64,000 bases of DNA. Source: DASTCZ01 sp035308165 (lineage in GTDB: Bacteria; Acidobacteriota; Terriglobia; Acidiferrales; UBA7541). Location: the NCBI GenBank assembly GCA_035308165.1, contig DATGHC010000006.1, positions 1 to 64,000 on the forward strand. The letters run 5' to 3'. Position 1 is the stretch's first letter. Each line of letters opens with the position of its first letter. A program made the position numbers and the translations under genes. Shown here in pieces: positions 45,309 through 54,676 of the stretch. The notes below the pieces were generated by a model that searched no databases, was not told where the DNA came from, and saw only the letters and a list, made by a program, of their open reading frames with translations.

Positions 45309-46313
45309 TCAATTTCCGCTGCCGTTTGTCTGCGCAATCCCGATCAAGTTCTGCTTCTTTTGGAAATGGCTTGTCACCCGGTCGATAATCTCTTCGAGCG
45401 GAGTGGCCGGTCGGAAGCCAGTCAAGCGCTCCAATTTGTCCACACAGGGCACGCGCCGCATCATATCCTCGAATCCCGGTTCGTAGGCCTGGTCGTAGGG
45501 CGTATAGGTTACCGGAGAGGTACTGCCAGTCCGCTCCTTCACCATCTGGGCCAGGCCTTCCACGGTGATTTCGCGATCGGTTCCGATGTTCACCACTTCT
45601 CCGATGGCCTTATCGCTCGCAATCAGGCGCAGCATGGCTTCCACCGTGTCCTTGACATCACAGAAGCAACGAGATTGCTGCCCGTTACCAAACACCGTGA
45701 TGGGGGCGCCTTCCAGTGCCTGAGAAACAAAGTTTGGAAGCACCATCCCGTAACGGCCGGTTTGTCTTGGGCCCACGGTATTGAAAAAACGCGCAACAAC
45801 CACCGGCTGCTTTTTTTCCTTCCAATAAGCCAGCGCCAGGAATTCATCCAAAGCCTTTGATGCGGCATAGCTCCATCGGCCGATGGTAGTTGAGCCAAGG
45901 ACCAGGTCCGCGTCCTCATGAAATGGGAAACAGGCGCTCTTGCCATAAACTTCGGAAGTGGAGGCGATGAACACGCGCTTGCGCTTCTTGTAAGCGGCCT
46001 CAAGAACCAGCTGGGTCCCGTTCACATTCGTCTCAATGGTCCGCACAGGGCTCTCCACAATCAGGCGAACGCCCACGGCCGCAGCCAAATGGAAAACCGC
46101 GTCGGACTCATCCACCAGTTCCGCAAGCAATTGCCGGTTCTCAATGGAGTCCAGAAAGTAATGCATCCGATCGTTCGGTTTCAGGTGGCGAATATTTTCC
46201 ATGCTGCCGGTAGAGAGATTGTCAAACAGCAGCACCTCATCGCCGCGGTCCAGGAGCCGCTCGGCGAGATGCGATCCAATGAATCCAGCACCGCCCGTGA
46301 TTAAGAAGCGCAC
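45309..46313 (-). CDS. NAD-dependent NDP-sugar epimerase/dehydratase
   Basis: A 334-residue extended short-chain dehydrogenase. The NAD-binding GGAGFIGSHLAERLLDRG is at the N-terminus, DNLSTGSMENI follows, the catalytic Ser/Thr region is IASTSEVYGKS, and the Tyr-Lys pair is YAASK. ARFFNTVGPRQTGRYGMVLP and VFGNGQQSRCFCDVKDTVEA resemble UDP-glucose 4-epimerases and UDP-glucuronate decarboxylases. It makes an activated sugar for the locus; the exact product is not decidable from sequence. Confidence 0.9.
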   Translation of the reverse strand: MRFLITGGAGFIGSHLAERLLDRGDEVLLFDNLSTGSMENIRHLKPNDRMHYFLDSIENRQLLAELVDESDAVFHLAAAVGVRLIVESPVRTIETNVNGTQLVLEAAYKKRKRVFIASTSEVYGKSACFPFHEDADLVLGSTTIGRWSYAASKALDEFLALAYWKEKKQPVVVARFFNTVGPRQTGRYGMVLPNFVSQALEGAPITVFGNGQQSRCFCDVKDTVEAMLRLIASDKAIGEVVNIGTDREITVEGLAQMVKERTGSTSPVTYTPYDQAYEPGFEDMMRRVPCVDKLERLTGFRPATPLEEIIDRVTSHFQKKQNLIGIAQTNGSGN

Positions 46314-46349
46314 GTTTCCCCCTTAAGAATTCGAATTATATCGAGTGAC

Positions 46350-48632
46350 TCAGGCGCTCGCGGCCGTCTTTTTTGCCTTATTGTCGTGACTATACCCGCC
46401 GTAGGAATAGGGGTAATAGCGATACGAGTAGTAATAATCGGGCGCACTTGAGTCCACGGCATTGAGCAGCACGCCCAGCATGCGGCACTTGACGCCGGCC
46501 AACATGTCGCGCATTCGGCTGAATGCTTCCTTCGGCGTTTCACCGCTGCGGACTACCAGAAGAACCCCGTCCACCAATACCGACAGGATCACGGCATCGG
46601 TGGCTGCCATAACCGGAGGCGAATCGATGACGATGAACTTGTACTCTTTCCTCAGTGCCGCAATCGCCTGCCGCAGCCGGTCCGACGAAAGCAAGTCCGC
46701 CGGATTTGGAGGAATCGGTCCGGTGGGCACGGCGGAAAGATTTGTGATTACAGGATGCGGCACTGTGATGAGGTCCAGGGATGACACACCCGCAAGGTAA
46801 GAACTCATCCCCGCGTACTTGCCTTCCGGCAGGCTGAGCGCTCGTGTGACTCCGGGCTTGCGCAAGTCGCAATCGATCAGAAGTGTGCTATCCCCCAACT
46901 GGGCCAGGGTGACGGCCAGGTTTACAGCCGCCGTGGTCTTGCCTTCCCTGGGCAGCGCACTGGTTACCAGGATGACCTGCGGTGGATGCCCTGCCTGAGA
47001 GAGCAACAGGGAAGTACGCAAAGAGCGGAATGCTTCGGAAACCTGCGACTGCGGCATGGAATAAGAGACCAACTCCAGCCGCATATCTTTTCCTTCGCCC
47101 GTCGCGCCTTTCAGCATTCTCGCCATCTTGCCCTGTCTGCCATCCAGTTTGCCGAATGCCGGCACAACTGCCAGAGAAGGCAGTCTCGCCAGCATTTCAA
47201 CGTCGTCCGGCGTCTTTACCGTGTTATCCATGTATTCGCGGAGAAACGCCAACCCCAGGCCCCCCACCAGGCCCACCATGATGGCCATCAAGAGGTTGCG
47301 CGACTTGTTCGGACGCGATGGGTACGAGGGCACCATGGCCGGATCCACGATGCGGATATTCGTCGAGTGCAAGCTCGCACTTATCCCCGCTTCCTTGAGT
47401 TTCTCCAACAGCCCTTGATAGATCTGTTTATTTTCATCGGCATCGCGGTTCAGAATATTGTAGTCCACCATTTTCTTGGCCATGTCGTTGACTTCTTCCT
47501 TCTGCCGTGCCAACGACTGTTGCAAAAGGGTCTCGCGCTGCATGGCAGTGCGGTATTCCTGCTCGATGCGCCCGACGATGTTCTTTTTTTGATCAGCTAC
47601 GAGTTGATCCAATTGCTTTATTTGCTCCTGCAGGCGTTGGGCGGAGGGCATATTCGGGCCTGTCCTGCTCAACTCCTCTTGATACTTATCGCGTAGCTCG
47701 GCTTGCTTGCTCGCGAGTGTCTGAATGAGGGCGCTGTCGCGCACGGCAGGAAGTGATTCTAAATTGCCTGTTTTGGCCTGTTCGAAATCCGCCTCTTTCT
47801 TGATGCGGTCGGATTGCGCGGCCGTCAATTCCTTGTCAATTTCAGCCAATTTCTCGGTGGTGATGTTTTGTTTGTCGTCGATCGTCCAGATTTGGTTCGT
47901 GCGCTCGTATTCCAGTCGTTTTTCTTCAGAGTCTTCGACCTTGCGCCTCATATCGTCGAGTTGCCCGGTCAGATATTTTTCAGCGTCATTGGTGGCCTGG
48001 TAGTGGCTTTCAAAATTCTGCGCCTTGAAGTTTTCCAGATGCGCGTTGAGTACGCGCGCTGCAAGCTGTGGATTGGTGGCTTCGAATGTGACGTCCAGCA
48101 ACCGCGTATTGGGGACGCGCTTTACACTAAGCGACCCCTCAAACGCGCCAAGGATCGCCGGCCTAGAGATCGGGGCCTGGTCGGCGGCAAGCGTGGGGAG
48201 CGCTGCGGTGTCGCCCGGTGCGCCCCCAAAGGACGGTTCGTCCGCCAAAAACGTGGACTTGATGGTCTTCAAGGCCAGAGTATCGCTCTGCAGTACCTTC
48301 GATTCCGTTTCGATATAATTATCAAGATCTGCATACAGGTCATCACTGTTGACACCCTGGAATGGCAATACCCCCGGCGATTCGTGGTCAATCTGGATTC
48401 GCGATGTGGCCTCATAGACCGGTTTCATCTTGAATGTGGCGATGGACACCAACGTTACCACGGTCACCATGAAAGTCAGGATGAGCCACTGGTGCTTGCG
48501 AACAATCAGCAGGTAGTCAATCAGGTGCGGTTCGCGCCGCGATATCTCCCAATTCAAAAGAGAAGGGGGAGAAATAATCTCGATCGCTCCGCTTGCTTTT
48601 CGATCTCTAGGTATGATGTTAGCTTCGTCCAT
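46350..48632 (-). CDS. Polysaccharide co-polymerase with BY-kinase domain (Wzc-like)
   Basis: A 760-residue inner-membrane protein. Residues 35-120 hold TM1 and a Wzz domain (HLIDYLLIVRKHQWLILTFM), the middle is a long periplasmic coiled coil (about 200-400), then TM2 (LLMAIMVGLVGGLGLAFLRE). The cytoplasmic kinase domain has Walker A VTSALPREGKTTAAVN (about 557), Walker A' STLLIDCDLRKPG and Walker B FIVIDSPPVM. The C-terminus has a tyrosine cluster (DYYYSYRYYPYSYGGY, about 730-746) for autophosphorylation. It controls chain length and export together with the Wza-like protein encoded upstream. Confidence 0.95.
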   Translation of the reverse strand: MDEANIIPRDRKASGAIEIISPPSLLNWEISRREPHLIDYLLIVRKHQWLILTFMVTVVTLVSIATFKMKPVYEATSRIQIDHESPGVLPFQGVNSDDLYADLDNYIETESKVLQSDTLALKTIKSTFLADEPSFGGAPGDTAALPTLAADQAPISRPAILGAFEGSLSVKRVPNTRLLDVTFEATNPQLAARVLNAHLENFKAQNFESHYQATNDAEKYLTGQLDDMRRKVEDSEEKRLEYERTNQIWTIDDKQNITTEKLAEIDKELTAAQSDRIKKEADFEQAKTGNLESLPAVRDSALIQTLASKQAELRDKYQEELSRTGPNMPSAQRLQEQIKQLDQLVADQKKNIVGRIEQEYRTAMQRETLLQQSLARQKEEVNDMAKKMVDYNILNRDADENKQIYQGLLEKLKEAGISASLHSTNIRIVDPAMVPSYPSRPNKSRNLLMAIMVGLVGGLGLAFLREYMDNTVKTPDDVEMLARLPSLAVVPAFGKLDGRQGKMARMLKGATGEGKDMRLELVSYSMPQSQVSEAFRSLRTSLLLSQAGHPPQVILVTSALPREGKTTAAVNLAVTLAQLGDSTLLIDCDLRKPGVTRALSLPEGKYAGMSSYLAGVSSLDLITVPHPVITNLSAVPTGPIPPNPADLLSSDRLRQAIAALRKEYKFIVIDSPPVMAATDAVILSVLVDGVLLVVRSGETPKEAFSRMRDMLAGVKCRMLGVLLNAVDSSAPDYYYSYRYYPYSYGGYSHDNKAKKTAASA

Positions 48633-48752
48633 CTATCCTTCCGAATTGTCCGCTGTTTGTTTTCGTGTTTCCGAATTGCTCATTGGCTGGGGATGATGTT
48701 CTTAGGATACTGGTTGACAGACCGCCGGAGCATCGCACAGACATGCACGACG

Positions 48753-49811
48753 TCACAGAGCGCCCAATCGTAGGAGAGCAACTCCAGACGTCAGAGTGAG
48801 GAGTATGTCTCCTGTGCGATGCAAGGCGTGTTTTCCAGCACTGTCGGGAACGAACAGGATGTCGTTCGCGACCAACTTAGTATCACCACCCTTGCGCTGC
48901 ATTACTTTCCTCAGATCCACTGGAATCTCCTGGTTTTTCCCAGTGACCGGATCCTTCCGCAGGATCACGGCTTCATTTGGTTTTGCGGTTGATAGGGTCC
49001 CCTGCGCCAGGGCCAGCGCCTTGAAAGTGGTCATCTGATCCGCGTCGTTTGCAAGCACGAACCCACCGGGATGCGTGACCGCACCTACCACGTACACGAT
49101 TCCCCCGCGCGGGACCGTTACCACGTCACCCCCCGACACCAGGAGGTTGTTTTGTGGGTCCGTCTTATTGATCAGATCCCAGATATTTACAGTAAGAGTC
49201 TGGGGCATATCCAACGAGGCATCTGCGGGCGCCGAATTGGTCCGGGATTCTTCCAGGAACTTATCCCGGGTGATGATCACGTTGCTGCCCGCGTCGTCTG
49301 CGATTCCGCCGCATCTGGAAAGGACTTCGACCAAGCTCATGGGGCGCGAACTCTGTATCACTTGTGGCATTTTAACTGACCCAATCACTGTTATCGGCAG
49401 GCTGCGTTGTTCCTTAATGGTCACGGTGACCTCTGGGTGGGTCACCAAGCCATTCGATTGTAACAACTCAGAAAGCTTTTCCTCGAGCTGGGCTCCTGTG
49501 AGCCCACGCGCTAGGACTCGAACCGGCAGTAGTGGAAGCGCTATATACCCGGTTTCGCTCACCCGCACCTCGCGGGAAAGCTGAGGGACATCGAACACGT
49601 CCACGGCCAGCAGGTCGCCGCTGCCAATTCTGTAATCGCCGCCCGAATTATCATCAAGGCGGGCTAGATCCCTGAGTCTACTGTTAGTTTGGTCGGCTGA
49701 TTCGAGGCGGGGCTGTTGGGCGAAAGATGGGCTTGCAACTACTAGTATTACCAGTGCTGCCAAAAGACACACTTTTCCTAGGATGATAAATACACCTTTA
49801 TTATGAAGCAT
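48753..49811 (-). CDS. Polysaccharide export outer-membrane protein (Wza-like)
   Basis: A 352-residue exported protein; start MLHNKGVFIILGK with GGGGGAG 8 nt upstream, followed by a signal peptide ending near ASPSFAQQ. The Poly_export domain is clear (DYRIGSGDLLAVDVFDVPQL ... TGYIALPLLPVRVLARGLTG), then two SLBB domains (LPITVIGSVKMPQVIQ, GIVYVVGAVTHPGGFVLAND). It forms the periplasmic and outer-membrane channel for the polymer. The C-terminus has a hydrophobic stretch (LLTLTSGVALLRL). Confidence 0.93.
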   Translation of the reverse strand: MLHNKGVFIILGKVCLLAALVILVVASPSFAQQPRLESADQTNSRLRDLARLDDNSGGDYRIGSGDLLAVDVFDVPQLSREVRVSETGYIALPLLPVRVLARGLTGAQLEEKLSELLQSNGLVTHPEVTVTIKEQRSLPITVIGSVKMPQVIQSSRPMSLVEVLSRCGGIADDAGSNVIITRDKFLEESRTNSAPADASLDMPQTLTVNIWDLINKTDPQNNLLVSGGDVVTVPRGGIVYVVGAVTHPGGFVLANDADQMTTFKALALAQGTLSTAKPNEAVILRKDPVTGKNQEIPVDLRKVMQRKGGDTKLVANDILFVPDSAGKHALHRTGDILLTLTSGVALLRLGAL

Positions 49812-49897
49812 TTGAAAGACTCCCCCACGGTTACTGATTATACTGAAGACTTGGACTTTTGGCACTGCCATTTACTACTGGAGACAAATGCTCCCAA

Positions 49898-51124
49898 TCA
49901 GTTAGTAGGCTCAAACACAGGGCTCGATGAGGCCATTCCTGCCAAAAGATAGAAGAGAAGAGCGTTTGCTGGAATATGAAGGTTGAAATCCGCCATCCCA
50001 TGAATCATCAATCCTCCGCAAGCCACCAACGCCCCAAGTTGAACGGCGTGAACCATCGTATCCTGGCGAGATGACAGGTTCATGATGCCGTATGTGGCCA
50101 GGGATATCACGAAAGCCAGCCAGCACAACCCTCCGGCGATTCCGGTTTCCGCAAGCAGTTCAAAGTGATCGTTATGGACGTGATCAATGATCTTACCCTC
50201 GTATTCAGTATCGTATTTGGGAAAGACCGAGATGGTAGTTCCCAAGCCCGTACCCAAAATCGGATAATCTTTAAATATATGCCATGCTGACTTCATCATG
50301 GAAACCCGTCGCCCCTCACTCACTTCTGGGCCATGCATCTCTGAGAACCGTTGCATGACCTGTCCCACTCCCAGCCAGGCCACCAACGCGCCGGCAAGCG
50401 CAAGCGCAACCATGAAGGTAAGCAGGTAGCGCTTTTCTCCGCGCCGCAACCACAACAACGTCGCAAGAAACATCACCTCGAATCCAAACGCTACAATCCC
50501 TCCCCGTGACGCGCATAGGAACAGGGCTCCAATCGGCAGGGCAGTGCAGAATGCTAGCATCGGCAATTGCTCCCTCCGAACTCCTTGCACTGCCAACATC
50601 GACAGGCCCACAGGGATAATGAGTTCCATCAGACCAGCGAAATGATTCCGGTTGACGTATGGTCCGTAAATCATTCCTCCGAACCTCAGCTCGCGGACCC
50701 AGTACAATTTTCCATTGGAGGTCAGATCTTGCAGGATTCCGAACACCGCAACGCCGAATCCCAGCAATACGAGGAACCATGCGAATGCCCGCCATTGGCG
50801 AGGCGTTCGGAATGCCTGCGTCATCAAGAAAAGAAGAATCAAATAGCTGGTAAGCCGGAGCAGTTCCAGCTTCGTCAAATATGGATAAAGAGAGAGCGGG
50901 ATAGCCAGCTGCACGAGACCTATGATTTCCACCCCCACCAGCGGCCACAGCACCGGGGTCCATCGAATTTCTTTGGAATCTCCTCTGGCCGCCAAGAATC
51001 CCCACCAAAGGAAAAGTGCCACAGCTCCGATTTCAAGGATGGACTCAGACCAGGTTTCGACCGCGCCGTGGGCAAGCACGCCGAAAGTGATCAATACGCA
51101 GATCCCGACGCGGATGATGCTCAT
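49898..51124 (-). CDS. O-antigen ligase family membrane protein
   Basis: A 408-residue protein with about 10-12 membrane helices. The Wzy_C domain has GRRVSMMKSAWHIFKDYPIL followed by GTGLGTTISVFPKYD and DHVHNDHFELLAETG, a highly characteristic H-N-D/E motif of the ligase/polymerase family. The start overlaps the upstream TPR gene stop by 4 bp. It probably polymerises or ligates glycan in the periplasm. Confidence 0.92.
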   Translation of the reverse strand: MSIIRVGICVLITFGVLAHGAVETWSESILEIGAVALFLWWGFLAARGDSKEIRWTPVLWPLVGVEIIGLVQLAIPLSLYPYLTKLELLRLTSYLILLFLMTQAFRTPRQWRAFAWFLVLLGFGVAVFGILQDLTSNGKLYWVRELRFGGMIYGPYVNRNHFAGLMELIIPVGLSMLAVQGVRREQLPMLAFCTALPIGALFLCASRGGIVAFGFEVMFLATLLWLRRGEKRYLLTFMVALALAGALVAWLGVGQVMQRFSEMHGPEVSEGRRVSMMKSAWHIFKDYPILGTGLGTTISVFPKYDTEYEGKIIDHVHNDHFELLAETGIAGGLCWLAFVISLATYGIMNLSSRQDTMVHAVQLGALVACGGLMIHGMADFNLHIPANALLFYLLAGMASSSPVFEPTN

Positions 51125-52407
51125 GGATTTGGATGTCCACCTGTGGGGAGAAGTGACACATCATCGATCCAGACAAATCCCGCCATTTTGTTGTCAAACC
51201 TCTTGCTTGGCAGCCGGCTGACGTATATGCGTAAGAGGTAAACGTCTGAGGCCGTCGTAAAATCCGCCGTCTGCACTTCCCAACGTCTGTCTCCCGTGAA
51301 ATCGCTCAACAAAATTTCCGGCTGACCTCCGCCTTGGAATCCAATCAGAAATCGCGGCCCGCTGTCCGTAGTGATTCCCCCGGTCCGGAGATATCCTTCA
51401 AAGTGATATTTTGTATTTGGCTCGACGGGAATATCCTGCCAGAGCCCATTAAAATTGAAGTTCTGCGTGCCATCAAATCCGATTCGCAACGCCCTCTTAC
51501 CCGAATGTTGCGATGCCATTTCGTACCCATAAGTGACTCCCGGCAGAGCGTCCAAGTGCCAGTCCAGCCCGCCATTGGCGATGTCATATTCAAACCCGCC
51601 ATTGAATACGAGCGAATCACCCTGGGTCACTTCATCTGGGTTTCCACTGGCTACCACTGCCTGCCGCCAAATTCTGCGCGCGTCATCCCCGCGGACCGCA
51701 GAAAGTAATTGGTTGATGAGCGGGAAAATCGTCTTGATGGGAATGCGCCGCCCGCTGGCCACCATATGGTCCCAGACAACGGTTGCAGGCTCGATCTCAT
51801 TCTGTGAGCAAAAAAAATCGAGCGCTTGCCGCTGTGCATCCAGGTCATCCGGCAGGACCTTGGTCAACAGATCGTTCACGTTTTCAGTCGCGCGCCAAAC
51901 TCGCGAAATGGCCAAGGGGATCAATTGCGGAGTAATCCCCAGAGCGACGTGGATCTCTTTGTAACCTTCAGGGGTTTCCCCCTGGCGAATCAGGAAGCTT
52001 CCATAGCGCCAATGAACATCCGAAGAAACCGGATACACACCGACTGCCCTCTGAAATGCGTCTCGGGCCTGATCCAATTGGCCCGCTGATTCATAAGCGT
52101 CCGCAAGCCCCATCCAATAATCTGCCGAACGAGGATTAATCTCGGTAGCTTTGCGCAGATAGCCGATGGCCTGGCCGGTGTTGCTATTTTCCAGATTTAG
52201 CTGCTGGTTTATCCCCAGCCGGTACCAGTAATCCCCATTGCCCGGTTCTATCTGCGTGGCATCCTTCAAACCGTTGAAATTTGGAGAGTTGGCCAAAACG
52301 TCGGCGTACCACACCAGACTCACGGTGTAGCTCACGCCGAGGAATGCCAGGAGTGTGAAACCGAGAATGCCCCATCTCAGAGTTGGGTTGACGAGCCGGA
52401 TGCTCAT
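51121..52407 (-). CDS. TPR-repeat membrane-anchored protein with C-terminal beta-sandwich
   Basis: A 428-residue protein: one N-terminal membrane helix (WGILGFTLLAFLGVSYTVSL), TPR repeats at about 55-150 (AIGYLRKATEINPRSADYWM, ARDAFQRAVGVYPVSSDVHW), and a C-terminal 160-residue carbohydrate-binding-like jelly-roll (LVFNGGFEYDIANGGLDWHL ... MAGFVWIDDVSLL). The combination, coupled to an O-antigen ligase gene, fits a periplasmic scaffold that binds the polymer. It heads the polysaccharide operon. Confidence 0.82.
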   Translation of the reverse strand: MSIRLVNPTLRWGILGFTLLAFLGVSYTVSLVWYADVLANSPNFNGLKDATQIEPGNGDYWYRLGINQQLNLENSNTGQAIGYLRKATEINPRSADYWMGLADAYESAGQLDQARDAFQRAVGVYPVSSDVHWRYGSFLIRQGETPEGYKEIHVALGITPQLIPLAISRVWRATENVNDLLTKVLPDDLDAQRQALDFFCSQNEIEPATVVWDHMVASGRRIPIKTIFPLINQLLSAVRGDDARRIWRQAVVASGNPDEVTQGDSLVFNGGFEYDIANGGLDWHLDALPGVTYGYEMASQHSGKRALRIGFDGTQNFNFNGLWQDIPVEPNTKYHFEGYLRTGGITTDSGPRFLIGFQGGGQPEILLSDFTGDRRWEVQTADFTTASDVYLLRIYVSRLPSKRFDNKMAGFVWIDDVSLLPTGGHPNP

Positions 52408-52540
52408 GGTCTCATTGGCACAATGCTACAAGTCCCCTTCGCCGTGCAAGATTCACTTTCGGAAGTGTTGTTTTCTGCTACAAGTTCATTCTATATGGAA
52501 ACTGGCAGTCTGCCGAGCCGACGCCAGGGATGCTGGTGGG

Positions 52541-53701
52541 CTAGCCGGACTTCGGACCGCGGATCCCGTACCTCCGAATTAGAAGAAACGGCCTCACCCA
52601 CCGGTGTGCCCCCGAGAGTTTCTTCGGGAGAGGCAAATCCGCCCGATCGGGGTCTGTCGGTGAAGTTGCCAGCTTAAGCGCATACAGGACTCCTTCGTTG
52701 AACCTTTCGCGAGTCGCCACGCGAAACCGGAATCGTTGGAAGACAGGAGGGGTCAGGATCTCCAGTGAAAATCGCTCGCAAATCCCTCTGGCCAGTCTGT
52801 GCGCGACTGCATCACGCTGCGTTTGCTCTAACACTTCCTCCGGCAAGGGTGTATCCAGCATTGTGGAGGCGACGCAAAGCGCCAGCCGCACCATTCGTCC
52901 GGCGCCCATCTTGTTGGCACGCTCGAACAGCGTCCCCCAGTTTATTTCTCCAGCGCTCAGGGTCAGTTCCGCGATGTCGGCGATCCAAATCAGCCGCTCC
53001 CAAAAATGCTTTGTCCCATGAACTGCAAGCAGAATGAATGTGTCTTCGGGAGAAAAGCCAACTATTTCGCCGTCAGCCAACTTCGCGGCCTTCAGCCGGT
53101 ATCGCATCTCCTCCAGCTCCAGGGGACGGGGATAATACCGCAGCGTCTTCTCAGTTTGCAGCTCCACGATCACATTTCCCGAGGCTTTTCTAAACTGATA
53201 TTCGCTTCGTGTGGGACGCTCACCTTCGTTAGATTCGATTCTTCCGAATACCGCATCGAAGCCTTCGGCCTCGAGCAAAGCCGCCGCGCGAGGCATCTCG
53301 CTCTGGAGCAACGCGAAATCCAAATCCGCAAATTGCCGCAGCGCAAGATCTCCATAAGCCTGTGCCGCCAGCAGTGGCCCTTTGTAAGGAATCGCCTGTA
53401 TCCCTTCCGCGCGGAAACGCTTGGCCAGACGAATCATTTCCGCGGCCAGGAAAAGATTTCGTTGAGCTGTTTCCTGCAGAGCCATCCTCAATCGGGGACG
53501 CCATTCCGCTGGGACGCTTTCCGGACAGATGGCCAGGAGCTGCCGGCACAACAGCGGCAAAACGCCGTGCGCGGTCGCCCCGTTGATGAGCGCAGTCCAA
53601 TCAACCGGCTGCCGCGCTAGTGCTGCTATTTGCTTCGCATAAGGGTCTGACAATCGCGTCCGTGCACACGCAATCAATATCTGTTTTTCAGCGCTTCGCA
53701 T
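52541..53701 (-). CDS. Nucleotidyltransferase family protein (NTP_transf_5 type)
   Basis: A 386-residue protein (start MRSAEKQILIAC; open to 53731). The signature block of this family is at about residues 105-135: IPYKGPLLAAQAYGDLALRQ then FADLDFALL, with the two Asp of the nucleotidyltransferase metal site (D-L-D). Homologues accompany lasso-peptide clusters that also have an HPr-kinase gene (paeninodin type), as well as polysaccharide loci. Here it lies between both, so its membership is uncertain. It may transfer a nucleotide or phosphate to a peptide or sugar. Confidence 0.8.
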   Translation of the reverse strand: MRSAEKQILIACARTRLSDPYAKQIAALARQPVDWTALINGATAHGVLPLLCRQLLAICPESVPAEWRPRLRMALQETAQRNLFLAAEMIRLAKRFRAEGIQAIPYKGPLLAAQAYGDLALRQFADLDFALLQSEMPRAAALLEAEGFDAVFGRIESNEGERPTRSEYQFRKASGNVIVELQTEKTLRYYPRPLELEEMRYRLKAAKLADGEIVGFSPEDTFILLAVHGTKHFWERLIWIADIAELTLSAGEINWGTLFERANKMGAGRMVRLALCVASTMLDTPLPEEVLEQTQRDAVAHRLARGICERFSLEILTPPVFQRFRFRVATRERFNEGVLYALKLATSPTDPDRADLPLPKKLSGAHRWVRPFLLIRRYGIRGPKSG

Positions 53702-53852
53702 GCCCCACGAAGATGTTTTGGAAGGGACCACGGCCAGCTACACTTTGCCGCCAATTCTCCCCTCAAAGCAACTGATAATCGGGTTTGCAGTGCAGACAGT
53801 TTGAAACCGGGGTGCAGATGATTTGGGTCTGGTTGCGGTAGTTTCAGGCGGT

Positions 53853-54527
53853 TCAACCAGGCTTGACCAACTGCTTGGCGACTTCCGCTGCCTGTGAAGG
53901 ATGAGCGGGGTGAAAGCTTGCTCCAGAGGGCCGGAACCAGCCGGCAAACGCTATCTTCGGCACAGCTCCGCGAACGGGAGCAATGCGATGCTCCAGATTG
54001 TCACCAATCCGAAAGATAATCGCATCTCCAAATCCCCTGTTCGCTAACCTGCAATGCATTTGCCTCGAGATCTTATCTCTCAATTCCAATTCTCCTCCCA
54101 CAAAAGCCTCTGGAGACAGATTGAGGCTTAGCGCGAGCCGTCGCGGATCCTCTTCGCTTACGTCATCGTGCCAGTTGGTGGAATGGCCTTCGGCCGGCTC
54201 CATTCGATAAAGGCGGCCCCAGAAAACCCCTATCGGTCTACATGCCGTCACGCGCTCCAACCATCGCAGGAATTCGGGCAAATTCATTAGGAAATGGAGC
54301 GTTGAGAGCGAGACATCTTGTGGCAACCAGTATTCAGTGCCGATCCCTCTATTCTCTCGCGGGACAAATCGTCCTACACTCAACTGCTCGGTGATGGTCT
54401 CCAAAATGGCGGGATCGATCAGGCGTGGAAGCAGGATGTAATGACGGCATGCAAAATCTGCCTGAAGTTTTTCGATCCAGCGGGGTTCTGATTCAAAGGC
54501 CACTCCCCTTTTGGTAAGCTGGATCAT
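53853..54527 (-). CDS. 2-oxoglutarate/Fe(II)-dependent oxygenase
   Basis: A 224-residue protein (start MIQLTKRGVAFESE; the frame is open to 54578). The iron site reads NWHDDVSEEDPRRLALSLNL (His-x-Asp) and DNLEHRIAPVRG (distal His), followed by KIAFAGWFRPSG where an Arg can bind 2-oxoglutarate. FVGGELELRD between them fits the prolyl-4-hydroxylase-like subfamily. It hydroxylates an unknown substrate; next to a lasso-peptide cluster, peptide hydroxylation is a reasonable guess. Confidence 0.85.
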   Translation of the reverse strand: MIQLTKRGVAFESEPRWIEKLQADFACRHYILLPRLIDPAILETITEQLSVGRFVPRENRGIGTEYWLPQDVSLSTLHFLMNLPEFLRWLERVTACRPIGVFWGRLYRMEPAEGHSTNWHDDVSEEDPRRLALSLNLSPEAFVGGELELRDKISRQMHCRLANRGFGDAIIFRIGDNLEHRIAPVRGAVPKIAFAGWFRPSGASFHPAHPSQAAEVAKQLVKPG

Positions 54528-54676
54528 ATCGGCTGGGCTCGTTTTTCCGCGCGACGAGCCAAGTCTAGCGCACTGCAAATGTTATCGCCAGCGCATTAGC
54601 CACCTATGAAAATATTACATCCCATCAATTCCGGTCGGCTCGGAAAGTAAAAAATGCTGTACATTCCATCCCGCCA

